DNA from: Notospermus geniculatus
Taxonomy: Eukaryota; Nemertea; Pilidiophora; Heteronemertea; Lineidae
NCBI GenBank assembly: GCA_002633025.1
Contig: NMRB01001150.1
Span: forward strand, 3,347 to 67,346
DNA length: 64,000 nucleotides
Reading direction: 5' to 3'
Position numbers and translations under genes: made by a program. The notes beneath the pieces are model-generated. The model saw nothing but the letters and a program-made list of their open reading frames with translations, ran no database searches and had not been told where the DNA came from. Shown here piece by piece: positions 33,928 to 47,270 of the stretch (within the stretch, counting starts at the first letter, position 1; every line of letters starts with the position of its first letter).

Positions 33928-36319
33928 TGTATTTTGTATGGCCCTAAGTGACCATGCACCGAGATTTTATGACAATCCATCCAAGATGTGAAACTACTCT
34001 TGACAATATTTGTACCACAGCCATGTATTTGTAATCTTACACCACTCGCCATGTACTGCGACTCACTGGACCATAACATCAAACCGCACCAAACCATGGC
34101 ATATGAATAATACATCTGACAGAAAATCCAATTGATCGTGTGCTGCCCTAGTGAGATCAGATTCAAGGGCAGGGATGATTCACGCTGCAGCAAAATGACA
34201 TCGGGATAGGGAGCTGATCTGATTGACAGGGTGACTCAAATGAACCACTGATTCATGCAATCTCCAATAACAGGACTCGTGCCCTTTTTGTTACAAAGTA
34301 TCATGAATGGTAACTCATTCTGATACACTATGCCGGGAGATTGTACAGGGAATTTACAAATAGTGATGCACAAGTCTCAAATGCTTATCTCAGATGCCAT
34401 GCTGGATATACTGTGCAGACCCCCTCAGAGCATATTAATAGGACGTGAGAAATACACAGTTTGCGTTAATAGCGGCCACCATTTTTTTGTGCAAATTAGC
34501 CGAATTTTCAAACTTTTCAATATACTTCGAATAGTTTGTAAGCTGCTTACTTGCTAAAACATCTTTATGCAATTCTAAGTGCTTTAATACTGTATGAACC
34601 TTCTTTCTTTAAAACCCTCTGACAGTGCAAAATCCCATTGAAAAAGCCCAACCAATGGCCAAAAGGCACAAATTAAAATGGCGGCCGCTAATTTTGCAAA
34701 CTGTGTATTCTTGCCCTGTAGGGAAATTGTCCAAATAAAGCCCTTGGAAAATTGAATGTCTGCGACATGCATGACCCCACCGACCGCATGGTAGAGACCC
34801 ACAGATCATGACTATGTTCCTCAATATTCCTTTTCTCTTCCATTGGTCATGTGTTCGAAGGACTTTTAGAGAGCACTTGTCTTGAGGCAAAACACACAGA
34901 GAACAAAATCTGACAAAAAATAAACCAGGATGTTGCATGCAAATCAGAATAATCCAATGCCCAGAGGACCTATACATTATTTGCCAAGTGAACACAGATT
35001 TGGGGCAAGAGTTTGAATTAGGACTTCATAAACTTACAAAGTGGTGCACTGAAAAAGAGCTTGATCAACAATAGGGAACATTCTGGCAGAGACATGTCGC
35101 TGACAATAACAGTGATTGACAAGCCATGTACCCACCATGCAGTCACTGAAACTACCAATTGGAAATTCTGTCATATCAGAACACCACACTCCAACTGGGT
35201 GCCAGTTCAACGAAGATGAATTCAAGTAAATTGTTCAAATTGAAAGGGAAGAGCTCTGAAATATTTAACAGTGAAGATGATCTATACTTCAGTTATTGGA
35301 AAACCTCTCTCGGTATTGATTCTGGAGTTTCCTAAAGGTATGTGCTTAGTAAACTGAAGGGTTGTTTTTATATCATAAAAGATATTTGAACTTTCAAATC
35401 AGAGAAGAGATACTGATAGCATAAGCCACTTCACTTCTAGACGATCTTCATCCTGTTTCATTCATGATAAGAATCTCCTGGAAATCAGTTTGAGGTTTAG
35501 AGATTTTAGAAATCTTTCAAGTCGAAACACGTCCCACTGAGTTTTTCATTCTGCACTTATTTTGAAAAGCGTTGATGAGCAAAAATGAGTTCTTGAATCT
35601 TGAGGCCCAAGTTTTCTTACCATATTTTATTATTTTTAAAAGCACAGGTGCCCTGGTTAGGAAAAGAGCCCCACCTTGTGATCTTGCAATTTTTTCTGCA
35701 AACAGTTTCGGAAAACACAAGGCACACAGAGAAATAGTTCCATCCTCTGCGACATTCATTATGAAGACCAGAAATCCCCACGGAACTTTAAGATGACAAT
35801 GAATTCCAATCATCAAATCCACTGGGAGAGCGCCACCTCAGCCGAACATGATGAGAATCAAGAGCCACACAATGGAACGAAAATGTCTAATTGAGAATTT
35901 CAACATCCGCAGCAGAACCTAATTTCAAAGAATCATATTAGATGATTACATACATGTATTTTGAACATCTCGAGCAATTTCGTAATTTTTTACATCACAC
36001 GTCATTCGTATTCCTAAATATTACTATTATGCAAGGGAAAATAAAATTATTTGAAGAACACCTGCAAATCCAGTCTACAGATGATTACCTGTGACTTGAT
36101 AAAGAAAACATTTTATTTTTTATACTTCGATCTATTTGGAAGCTTATCAATATTGCTTAGTAATTACAGAGCCATTCCAAGCTGACAGCAATATAGAAAT
36201 CTCCTAATGGAAACCAGGAGACTTCATCTCATGCGATAAACTCCTGCCAACAACACACGAACAGCAAAATCATTGTCAACAGCACCCCGGTGTTGTTCCA
36301 CGGAAAGGTCACAGTGGAA

Positions 36320-36414
36320 CATCCTCCCACAGCAGAGCTTTGGTCTCGTTCACACTCACACACAAGTGAGCGGATGAAGAGGAGCGAGGTAAAAACCCCT
36401 GCTGTGGGAGGATG
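36320..36414 (+). mobile_element. Hairpin MITE, CATCCTCCCACAGCAGGG family, copy 4 (counterpart of copy 3)
   Basis: Flanks are cagtggaa (left) and cagcggaa (right), i.e. the same insertion as at 25785 with one later change. It lacks about 8 bp in the loop. The insertion predates separation of the two blocks. Confidence 0.85.
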
Positions 36415-36741
36415 CAGCGGAATGACGAATACTCCATCTTGTTATGGGAACGCCGACAGAAGCCATAAAGGGAAAGATTATGGTACCTTGTACTTGCAAA
36501 CACCTTCTTTTTCAGGGAAAGAATGGTACCTTGCACTTGTATTGTAAACACATTTTTTTTCTCAATACGACAAGCCAAGGGATGTTCGAAATGTCCCCAT
36601 CATTGCTCTTATTTTGAGAAGGTGTTTATGGAGAACATGACTGAAGACGTGGAGCAAATGCCAGTTACACACCACAGCTGAGCCATACACCTTTCCAATC
36701 CAATGCTCGCCAGTCAAAAATTGTCCTCATGTCATGCAACA

Positions 36742-38034
36742 GAAGCTGTCAGTCAGTTGACCAACAGGAGTCACTACGGCCCAACTGAATGGCTAGTGGA
36801 CCCATTCATGGTTGACTGAGCACCATTTTCTATTGTCCTGGTCCGCTACAACATTGCTGCCCTCTTTTGGCGATAAACGCGGCTGACTCCTATTTCTGTA
36901 TGCAACAGCAGAAATCACACTCTCACTAAATGCTTGCCTTATGCAAGGTTTACCAGTATATCACCATTCGGAAACTGCAATGTATCACAGCATTGTATGC
37001 AACTAACGTGCAGCCATATTGATTTCGCGCGGAATGAATTAGCTAGATGGAACCATGCAGCAAGAGCAATAGTCATCTTGTATTGTATGGACAGCTTACT
37101 TAGTGTCCCTATGTGAACTCAAGCACGAAGTGTGGTTGATGAATGATCTAGGGATACGGATGGTCTCGGAGACTGAAGCAAATGCAGCCAAATGCTACAA
37201 ATGCTGTGTTGAGCAGTGGAAATTCAAACGAAATGAATCCATCTTACAAAGTCCACCATTTCAGCCACTTCTTGCAGGTCCGGCCAAGTCCATGGTACAT
37301 TCGGAGTAGTCGGAGAGGAACATATCACCATAGAAATTCTCTTCAGAATGGTACAATTGAACCTTTTTACATTAAGACTGTAACGAGCTTCAGAATAATG
37401 AAGTAAATCAGACAACTTTTTACAAACATTAAACAGAAATATCCCCCACAAAACATCCCATTGTTTGCTCAGATGTGAGATGTCAAGAAGACATCCTACA
37501 GCCTACAGAGACATCCTGCCCCAGACAAAGACAACAGCTCCGACACAAAAATCCAATGCATGCAAACAGCTTCGAGAGTAAGATCAACCAAGCATGCCTG
37601 GTATCAACTGCGCAGTTGATTCCGGACAGATTATCCAATTCCAATGAACAACTCACCTTGTGGGAATTGCAGCTGTAGAAATATACAGTGCTTTCAAGGA
37701 CAAGAACCTGAGACAAGAGCAAATGGAGTTTCGTCTTGAAATCAATATTTGCTTTGAAGGAGTCCATTTTATACATGTAGCACATGACATGCAGTAACAG
37801 ACTACTGTAGAAGACAGAATGTTCAGAATTCAAAAAATTTGTGATAGGCCGAGGAGCCATTTGAAACAGGAGCAGTCAGCCGCAATTATTGCCAAAAGAT
37901 GGCAGCAAAGTTCTTTCTGTAGCTGATCAATACAAAGAGAAATCTCTTGACTGGTGCTCAATCTAGCATGAATGGGTCACTGGGCATTGAATTTGGCCAT
38001 AGTGACACCTATTGGTCAACTGACTGAGAGCTCC
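36742..38034. mobile_element. ~1.3 kb element with ~165 bp terminal inverted repeats, block 2 copy
   Basis: Counterpart of 26209-27503, with the outer ends slightly altered (aagctgtcagtcagttgacc and aactgactgagagctcc). It shows the element predates the block duplication or haplotype split. Confidence 0.7.
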
Positions 38035-38575
38035 TTTGCACTCAGTACTCTACGGAATTGCTGCTGCCAATAATTGTACCATATCCGTATGACAGCTCTC
38101 GTACGAAAACACCACACTCTCTGCGGCAAATTTCAATTTCCTGCTGTAAAACATCCCCAGTAACTGCAAAAGCTAAAAGAGCATCCACATGGCCACGCCT
38201 GGAAAACCCAGCATCAGAAAGAATACGACTGTTTTTTGTGCCTTGTCAATGTCTCAATGAGACGAGTCCCCCAGTGACCCGACACACAGTCCAAATTGAA
38301 TTTCCCCATCATGTAACGAAGGCAATTGATAGTAACTGACCATTACTGATGCTTGCGTAGCCAAGAGGAAGAAATTCGTGATTGATGTCATGGAGGAAGT
38401 CAGTGATCGTGGCACTGAACGAACCAAATCAGCTTTGTCAGCAGCATCACCAAGTAATTTGGGGTGAATCACCAGAGCGTCCACATTATTACAAACAACC
38501 TTGGATAAGCTTTGGGCATACAGGGGCGAGACGAAGATCGCCATGCGAAAAGATTGGACGGAGGACTGTCAAAAA

Positions 38576-38722
38576 TGTGTGGCAGTCTAGGAAAACCTAG
38601 TGGATGTTGCATTTGAGGAAAGCGTTAATGGCCTTGCTGAACCCGCAAATTTCAATGGCTGACATGTACATGCACGTTGATCATTCAGTGACATCAGCCA
38701 GATTTTCCTTGACCACCACACA
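38576..38722 (-). mobile_element. MITE with GGCAGTCTAGGAAAACC termini, copy 4
   Basis: Counterpart of the gap-interrupted copy at 28044. It ends gattttccttgaccaccaca, a more diverged inverted terminus, and has lost part of the interior seen in the 7124 and 12296 copies. Confidence 0.65.
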
Positions 38723-38872
38723 ATATGACATTTCTCCGTACCAGCACTGGAAACAGGCCTAACAGTTAAACACACTCGATATTCAGAATGAGATCCATCT
38801 GACAGATCGCACTGCGACTCTGCGAATTATTGGGATGAGGTCAATCATCCTGATAGGAATTGATGTAACTAG

Positions 38873-39828
38873 ACAGCTAGAACTCGCCAATTCTGCTATC
38901 TCCTTCATGTGGAATGTGGAAGTCCCTTAAGTCATCAATATTCTGCGGAGTGGTTCAGTCTTGGCAGAGATAGGGACACTACACCACATCCTTTTGTCAA
39001 GGTGGCTGAGGCAGAAACCAGACCAAGAAAAGACGAAGATGGCAGAATAACAATATCAGAGACATCAAGTGCCAAGTGAACACCATTCAATACTTTCAGT
39101 TTTTTCAACAATTTGTTGGCTTCATTTTTATTTCAGACAAAGAGCTCATCGAAAACACTTATTGGGAAGTGCAATCACGTTCCTAGAGCTCGCCACCTTT
39201 GGATAAAGCCGTGATAGAGAATGAAGATACCCCAAATTTTGCTGAGCGACAAGAAATCTGATAAAGGGAAAGACGTGACAAGGGAGGACGCATTAATCAG
39301 AATTTTATTGATGATTATAATGAAGAGATGTCACGGCCATGATTGATTGCAAGCGAAACGATTGCAGTGGACAACCCCACAATTTTTTCCACATCAGTTA
39401 TGTTCCTTATAACTGGAATTTGATGCAGGACGTTGAGAACTTCAGCAAATTTTCTGAGACTGAGCCGAGGTACATGTAGGTTTTTGTGCAAGAACGTTAG
39501 AAGTCTGACATCTATGGATCAACTCAGGAGCATGTATTTCATTTGTAAACCGACATACCTACCACCAGGCACTAGCCCAATCATATTCAGAAGTGTGACT
39601 CCGTCTTTGGAATTACTCCCAAAAGAGTCTTATTGTGTTCATTCTGATTCAGATGAACATACGGCAAGGGTGAAATTGGACGGCCGTTTCAGCGTCCAAT
39701 ACAGACTGGTCCATGCAAATGACAACTCAAGAGTCTATCCCCGTGCAACTCCGCAATTATTTGAGCTCACGAATAAACTTTCAAATGAAGAAGACACCAT
39801 ATTGAATGTCATAGTGACAACACTTTAG
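38873..39828 (+). pseudogene. Degenerate coding-like remnant, block 2 (family not recognised)
   Basis: Several plus-strand open pieces look like broken parts of one protein. About 38873-39076 reads ..CYLLHVECGSPLSHQYSAEW.. then HPFVKVAEAETRPRKDEDGR to a TGA. A middle piece (about 39138-39310) holds ELIENTYWEVQSRS then stops and shifted frames. 39433-39828 is open for 131 codons, ending ..FSVQYRLVHAND..NEEDTILNVIVTTL. Frame breaks between the pieces argue for a pseudogene, or exons of an unrecognised nested gene. The last 197 bp are unchanged between blocks although neighbouring sequence has diverged. Confidence 0.35.
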
Positions 39829-40008
39829 GAAGGACAGGATGGATTTCAGTCAAGTTGACATGAAGTGACTCTTCCAGTTGATGAAGAAGGTACCCGGGTT
39901 CAGCACCATTTGTTAGGCAACACGGAGCAAGTTTAGCATGTTTATGAACAAATTGGTCTTGTGGTACGATACTGGACAAAATGCAGGTCCATTGTAACTC
40001 AAGATACA

Positions 40009-40134
40009 GAGTTTTCACAAAGCCCCCGAAACGCCGACACGAATGTCAATCCTATTGTTCAGTGCTCTATTCGAGGCAATGACATTTGTAGATCGGTGTT
40101 CGTGTTGGCGTTTCGGGGGCTTTGTGAAAACTCT
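40009..40134. mobile_element. Foldback element GAGTTTTCACAAAGCCCC, block 2 copy
   Basis: Counterpart of 28909-29034. Here the arms match better (cgaaacgccgacacgaa with ttcgtgttggcgtttcg), so this copy is closer to the original hairpin. Confidence 0.7.
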
Positions 40135-42794
40135 CTATTGACCTATAAAAGCAGATACCTGCATGCGTGGATGTTTTCGAAGAATTTTATGTCTCGTGCA
40201 GCCATCTGATTTTGTAGCCAATCAGAATAGAGATTGGATCCAGGATGGGATTTGTCTTTAACATCCTAACACCATCTACAGAGATTTTCCCAAAGTACAA
40301 TAGCTGTGTCACCTGGGACTAAGCTTTTGGTGAGAGAAATAAAAGCCTGAAGGCGCATCCTGCTATTGAAGCTTTTAGGATCAGACTGGCATTTTACCGA
40401 TACGGCCATTTTATTGATCTTTGAGCAGGAACATGGTATTTTCATCATGATGCGGTGATCAGTAAGGAAGCCCTGAAGCTTTAATTCTGAATCTGGTAGA
40501 TAGTGGAAGGGGATATGGCAGGATGTCCTGGTTAGGTCTGAGAGCAGATTGGAGATGTCATCTGCTAAACACAAAGCTTCGTGCAGTAGCCAACTCTCAA
40601 TAATCAACACAAGCTGACCACGAAAGCAGGCCGCACACGAGTGCACCTCCAACTATGGAGATTTTTGCCTCCTACGTGCAAATGTCATCATGTGCAGTGA
40701 CCAGCGGCAAAGGCGGATTTTTTTCCTCCAATGCAGACGAAACCTGTTTGAATGACATGAATGATGTAACGCCACATCTACAGGATGCAAATTTGTAATT
40801 GTGTGCGGCGGCAGACGCACTGTGTGCGGTGAGAGGATGGAGGCAACGCTTCTATGGAGGCAACGTCGAAGACAAAATTGCGCTTAAGAAACCTTATCGA
40901 CCTAGACAAATTGACCAAGCAACCAGTTCAATTTCTGAAACCATGCACCTAAGATTTCTCACCATAGAGAAAATAATTCACACTGACTGAGATGAGAGAG
41001 ATACTGCTTGCCAACCAAAAGAAACCACTGCCTCCAGATGAATTCACCGGCTTCATTTGGTGACCACTCAGTCAGACAAGTGTTCCAGATCCAATTATTG
41101 TTCTTTCCCTGAGGGTGCACATGGTCTGAACAGGTGGGCTGAAATTGACAAGAAAGTGGTATTCGGGTAACAGCTTCAACTTAATTCTAATTGGGGGATT
41201 TTCGAGAAGAACATGGTTAGAGATTTCAATACAACAAATGGGAATATTGAACACATTTTTTATCTGGTCAAATGTGGCACAACCTGTGGTTTTGTTGTCT
41301 AAAGACTGTCAACAGAAAAGACCCATAGGCCTAGGGATTTTCCTCCTGATGTGATGAAACTTCCAACTCTAATGGGGACTCTCTAGCCCACTGCCTCAAT
41401 AGGTGTCACTAGTGGTTACTGAAATGAAACTGACATCCCGGTCCTGATCAATTTCCTACACAAAAGGCGTCCATTGTATAGGACCGGGTTTCGGTGTGCT
41501 GCCCTCTATCGTAGCTAGGATCCTCATTCCATGGCAATGATCCACATTGGCCAATACACCGGCACATCTCTAAGCTGATATTAATTCATTTGTCTTTCCT
41601 TTCAAACACCTGAACAGAAGAGAGACTCAGTTTTTACTTGATACAGCTGAGTCATGAGCGAATGGAAACAACTCATCGTAGCAAGCATGTTTTAAAACAT
41701 GCTGAAATGTTAGTTTTTGCAATTAGCCATGGAGATTGCATTGCTGTAAATTCACCTGCACAAGAGGTGAATCAATGATGTGTAGCCTTCACCCACTCAG
41801 TTATTGGGAATGTACATGTAGCTTGTACAAGAAAGCGACAGGTCCATTTTTTTGGAGGAGGGGTAAGCTGTTCGGCAGCAATACTGACCACCACTCAACA
41901 ACCCACATTAGCTCTGGTGGGCCTTTCAGCCAAGCAGGCTCATCTGATTCTCACCAGTCTGTCTGGCCTGTCGCCCATTTTTAGCCTGATTTGAATCCAT
42001 CACATTTCCCGCTTCTGAGGAGTCCAGAGCGTCAGCCAATCATCGGTGTGCAAAGGCTAATCGACGTGCCAATCAAAATCCTTACAAATGTCTGCGGGAA
42101 GAGAAGAGAGAGTGCCGAACAGCGATTTGTTTAACAACGAGTTCGGATTGGCTCGGAGGCGGGGTCAAGTGGGGGTCAGGTTCATCTATAATTTGAGTTA
42201 ACGCAAAAGATGACATGATTGGGACATGGCTAATGACACAGTCGATGGCCCTGTTTGGACAAGATGAGCAAGCTAAAGGTGAAATCTACAACAGTCACCA
42301 AACAGCATAGAACCAACAAGACTTCGTTCAAAGTCATACCATCACAACTTTTTGCAAGAATAGTTACTGCACACATAAATATCTCTCCGCATCAGGTTGA
42401 CGTGATAGCCATGACAACGGGAGCCTACACCATTTCTGATATCTGTTAGCAACATCCAGGCTTGTTATTGATCAAGCGCAGCTCAGCCTTGCATGCCTTG
42501 TAGGGAAACAACGATATGCCATAAACGGGATGTATGACGAGAATGTGACGCATGTAAATGCCTTGTGTTTGGCGGATGTTCATTATGGCTCATAATGGTA
42601 CGCAAGATCAAGAACAGAATTTGGTTGATGATTTTGCAAGTCCTTGGAGATGGATCAATGATAATTGTTGAACATAAAAAATATCGAACTTCAGATCAAG
42701 GACCCTGGGGGTTGTTATGGTGGTGGAGGAAGTTGAAGATTTGTAGAACTTCTTAGGTCAATTCAATTCATGATGAACTGGAGAGACTGATGAA

Positions 42795-42960
42795 TAGCAC
42801 ACCGCCCGGTTTCTATTTTTACCAGCGAAGGTCGGACAAATATTAGATAACAAGTAGACTTTACTGAGTGACCACATTGTCGATGGTGAGACAGGACAAA
42901 AGCAGGGTCGGACAAACACAATGAAATTGACACGTCCGACGTCACTCGGGCGGTTCGCTA
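42795..42960. mobile_element. 166 bp MITE private to block 2 (TAGCACACCGCCCGG termini)
   Basis: tagcacaccgcccgg on the left and cgggcggttcgcta on the right are inverted with small differences. Removing exactly this segment restores the block 1 sequence gatgaattttcagg. Confidence 0.8.
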
Positions 42961-45900
42961 TTTTCAGGTTGTGTAGCTCGATCAGAAAACATTGGTTGAA
43001 CTGAGCAAAAAAAAAAATTCTGAGCACAATCTACAATACAGGGAAAAGGCAAATTTTATGCAATTTGGAATCATGTGACCAGCATGTATATCAAGCCACC
43101 ATAACAAAAAAAGTGGGCCAATAGCAAATTACATGTATTCGATAACTTGGTGTAATTCTTTGCCATTAGATTGGATCAAAAATTGCCGAGGGCGAAGTCT
43201 CCTAAATTACTGTTCTATGGTGAACTTTGGTCTAGGTAATACTGTTGTTCTGTGGTAGAATAATGGGAATATCCTGGTGATCATCTGCCATTATCATTTT
43301 TATGATTTATTCTGGGGCAATCATCAGATTGGAATGGTGATTTGCACTTGAAAAACGTGTGTACCAGTTGCAAGTGCAGTAATACCAGCATACGGCATCA
43401 TATCACCAAAGTGTAGATGGGAAAGAGGGGAGCATATGTTTTCCTAGTGAGCCATGCAATTTCAGTAGCGAATGTTTCATTATCTATCTAGGTCCATGAA
43501 AGAGTTCGAAAAGGAGCACAGTTTGAAATACGACATTGAGGAAAGTAGGAAGATAATCCCCGGATTATCTCAACTAGACTGGTCATCAGTTTGTGGATTT
43601 TCGTACTCACACACAAATACATCACGCACCCCATGTCACCATGGTGTGGTTTTGACAACATTCAAACTCTAGTTCCAGGCGGGGGCTTGTCACTTTGCAC
43701 TTCAGAAGTTTTCATACCTCAGAAATACAGTGTTTGCAATGCATTCATAGTTTATGAACAGCATTACGAAATAGAGTTGAGTTCTCACTTCCATGTACTC
43801 CATGGGGGGCATGGAAGTAATGTAACTAAGTTACTGTCATCAGACAGTCAGAGTTGACATACTGCAACTGAAAAGCTGATAGCTGACATTTGCTATCGCA
43901 CAGGTTTGCAGTATGCATTGCACATATGATACAACATCTAATTTTATAGACAGAGACTGAGAGAGAGAGACTGGTAACCATGGCAACACACTCCCTATCA
44001 GTTTGCTACATAATTTACAAAATGCCATCAATCGAAGTATGATTGACTGAGACTCGATTATCTCAGAGATATACATGTACACTTATTAGGAATTTCACCT
44101 TGTATCACGTCACTTTTTCAATAGACTGTGCAAGGTCAATCTGCTGAAAGTTCAAGTGAATCAGAAAATATTGCTATGCAAAGCATCATGATGAAGTGAC
44201 CAATGCAAGGAGATGTTATGACAATCCATGTGAAACCACTCTTCATAGTATTTGTACCACAGCCACGTAATATTACACCATTGGCCATGTACATGTACAA
44301 TGTGTACTGCGACTCACTGGACCAGAACTGTAGAACGTCAAACTGCACCAAACCGTGGCATATGAATAATACATCTGACAGAAAATCCAATGATCGTGTG
44401 CTGCCCTACTGAGATCAGATTCAAGGGCAGGGATGATTCACGCTGCAGCAAAATGACATCGGGATAAGGAGCTGATCTGATTGACAGGGTGACTCAAATG
44501 AACCACTGATTCATGCAATCTCCAATAACAGGACTCGTGCCCTTTTTGTTACAAAGTATCATGAATGGTAACTCATTCTGATACACTATGTTGGGAGATT
44601 GTACAGGGAATTTGACTTCCTGTATATTATCACGTTGTGTGTCAATTTTAGTGCTATTTCTTTGGGAATTTACAAAGTGATGCACAAGTCTCAAATGATT
44701 GTCTCAGATGCCGTGCTATACTGTGCAGACCCCTCAGAACATATTAAAATAGGATGTGAGAAATACACAGTTTGCGTTAGCGGCCACCATTTTTTTTGTG
44801 GAAATTAGTCGAATTTTCAAACTTCTCAAAACTTCGAATATATTTTATATTAGCTGCTTGCTTGCTAAAATATCTTTATGCAGTTCTAAGACTAAGTGCT
44901 TACTGTATGAACCTTCTTTCTTTGAAAGCCTCCGACAGTGCAAAATCCCATTGAAAAAGCCCAACCAATGGCCAAAAGGCACAAATTAAAATGGCGGCCG
45001 CTAATTTTGCAAACTGTGTACATTCTTGCGCTGTAGGGAAATTGTCCAAATAAAGCCCTTGGAAAACTGAATGTCTGCGACATGCATGACCCCACCGCAT
45101 GGTAGACAAAGTAGAGATCCACAGATCATATTTCTTCTTGTATTCCTTTTCTCTTCCATTGGTCATGTGTTATAACTTATATCTTGAAGGATAGAAGGAC
45201 TTCTTGAGAGCACTTGTCTTGAGGCAAAACACACAGAGAACAAAATATACCAAAAAATAAACCAGGATGTTGCATGCAAATCAGAATAATCCAATGCCCA
45301 GAGGACCTATACATTATTTGCCAAGTGAACACAGATTTGGGGCAAGAGTTTGAATTAGGACTTCATAAACTTACAAAGTGGTGCACTGAAAAAGAGCTTG
45401 ATCAACACAGGGAACATTCTGGCAGAGACATGTCGCTGACAATAACAAGCCATGTACCGACCATTGCACTCACTGAGACTACTGATTGGAAATTCTGTCA
45501 TATCAGAACACCACACTCCTACTGGGTAGCAGTTCAACGAAATAGCCGAAGTTTACCAAAGAGGAAAGCCCATAGCATGGACCTGACCACACGTAGTGGC
45601 ACACAGTGAAGTTGCACCCCATCGGCCAAACAGTGCTACACTTAGATAGGTCCATCCATAAATATACCCAGACAACAAAGTCTCTTTTCATAAGGGTTCC
45701 TAATTCCGGGAGGGACCACATGTCAGTCTGGCGACATTGTGTAAAATTCATTGTTTTGTGTCCTAGTGTCAGAGTCCAAAACTTGCCACAAAGACGGGGT
45801 CATGGGATATGGGCAAAGCAGACCAATCGCTAGACTGAAAGATTTTGGTTTGACATGTTTGGTATGGTAATTGTTTGTACAATGCTCGCTGATAATCCAA

Positions 45901-46662
45901 CTCCAAGTCCAATAGGCCATGCCCCCAGTTTCAAACATGTCAAACATTGAGTCATGAGCCTGAGTACAGTGTTGGAAAGTTTTTGTCATTGGTGGAATCA
46001 CACAACAAGTGAATGGACTTTTCCTTGATTATGACACCACAGCACAGCAAACATGACCAGTAAACCAAATCAAATCTGATTATGTAATGGATTAATTACA
46101 CCAATGGGTGAACCTGAGATTGGGCTTATTATATCTGACAGAACAAGGCACACAACAACACACATAATTACAAAGGGAAGTAATCCTTTGACTGACTTTC
46201 TGTTTGTTGAATAGTTTAACAACACTGAGTTAAACAAGATCCCTATTATATGTACACCATTCAGAAACAATACGGAAATGCCGAGGACTTATTTGAATTG
46301 AATTCATGTTCAGGAAGTACATGTAGTTCCTTCTTGAAGTCCATTACCTGATCCACGGGGCAAGGAAGTCCACTACGGGACTTGTAATGTAATGGCCACC
46401 AAAGTGTATAGCAGGAATTAGTAGGTGGTCCAGTGAAACTAATGCAGATTAGAAAGGAAGTAGATTAGAACAGATTCCTTGTCGTTGGCTTGACTGAAAT
46501 GAAATCACAGAACTGCTCATGCCCTTTTTGGCCAGCTGACCAGACTTGACCACAACTCTTCCATTCCCACTGATGAATGAACTGGCAGTTTGTGAGCTGG
46601 CTAGTCCCTTCTCCTCATCGTTCATGCTCCTCATCAGACATGTCAGATGTTGTTGCTGTAAC

Positions 46663-46766
46663 CTATCCTGGTAGTGGTAGTCCGTGAGATAGATGGATGT
46701 TGGTGATGGAGACGTGAAATCTCTCTTCTCCTGTCCCGACGTCGATGGTCACTGACTGAAGACATG
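46663..46766 (-). CDS. Possible short coding exon following the 47.3 kb signal-peptide exon (tentative)
   Basis: Minus-strand acceptor aaaacttcag lies at 46767. In the phase left by the 47271-47340 exon, 34 codons follow to a TAG at 46663-46665, reading CLQSVTIDVGTGEERFHVSI then TNIHLSHGLPLPG. The alternating hydrophobic pattern and C-ending codons look coding, but the frame is short. A second frame is open from about 46737 down to a TAA near 46459 and includes MRSMNDEEKGLASS. At most one is likely real. No family recognised. Confidence 0.2.
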
Positions 46767-47270
46767 CTGAAGTTTTGGCAACGAATCATTCATTGTTAGC
46801 CTAATTAATCCGGGAACGAAAACATCGAATTTGTAAAAGATGACTGCTCGTTCATAGAAACTTGAGAAAGACACAGAATAAGTGGTATCAAAATCATTAT
46901 CTTTGAGAGCTTACTCTGTCTGAATCTAATGAAAATTTGCTGACACGGACCCCCCTCCGGCTCCCCGTACGGCGTAAAAAGGGCAAAAGTGGAAATAAAA
47001 TTTTCATTGAAATTTCCGTCCACAAAGTCTTTTTTTACACTGAAAAAGATGCGGGAAAATATCCCATCCAAAATAACATACATAACATCAAACAACAATT
47101 AATTCATTACTGGACAGACTAAAACAATGTGAGGTCTCGAAATCACCACACAAGACGGACGGAAATTCCACTCACACGGAACTGACTGCTGAGTGCTGCC
47201 ATGGGTTTTCTCTGACAGACAAACCAGACAAGACGACACACACGCACGGATTTCATGTCGGAACACTCAC

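Larger units (their letters stand above)
24225..35217 (+). repeat. Large direct tandem duplication, block 1 (about 11.0 kb)
   Basis: Starts gaattcaagtaaattgttca and ends ..gccagttcaacgaagat. Block 2 begins at once with the same gaattcaag sequence. The blocks are collinear throughout, with scattered substitutions and small indels and shared older insertions. Block 1 alone has insertions at about 24411-24884, 31283-32109 and 33768-33930. It contains the 374 bp N gap (28155-28528). Confidence 0.92.
35218..45542 (+). repeat. Large direct tandem duplication, block 2 (about 10.3 kb)
   Basis: Collinear with block 1. It ends at agcagttcaacgaaat, after which unique sequence resumes. It carries a private 166 bp insertion (42795-42960) and the full sequence across the region that is a gap in block 1. 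Confidence 0.92.
23668..47270 (-). other. Putative calsyntenin intron 1 (23.6 kb) containing a tandem 10-11 kb block
   Basis: Assuming the 47.3 kb signal-peptide exon belongs to calsyntenin, the whole interval is intron. It is dominated by two direct copies of one block (24225-35217 and 35218-45542). Outside them, 23668-24224 and 45543-46400 show nothing I can support, and 46459-46766 has a weak coding signal. Confidence 0.5.
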
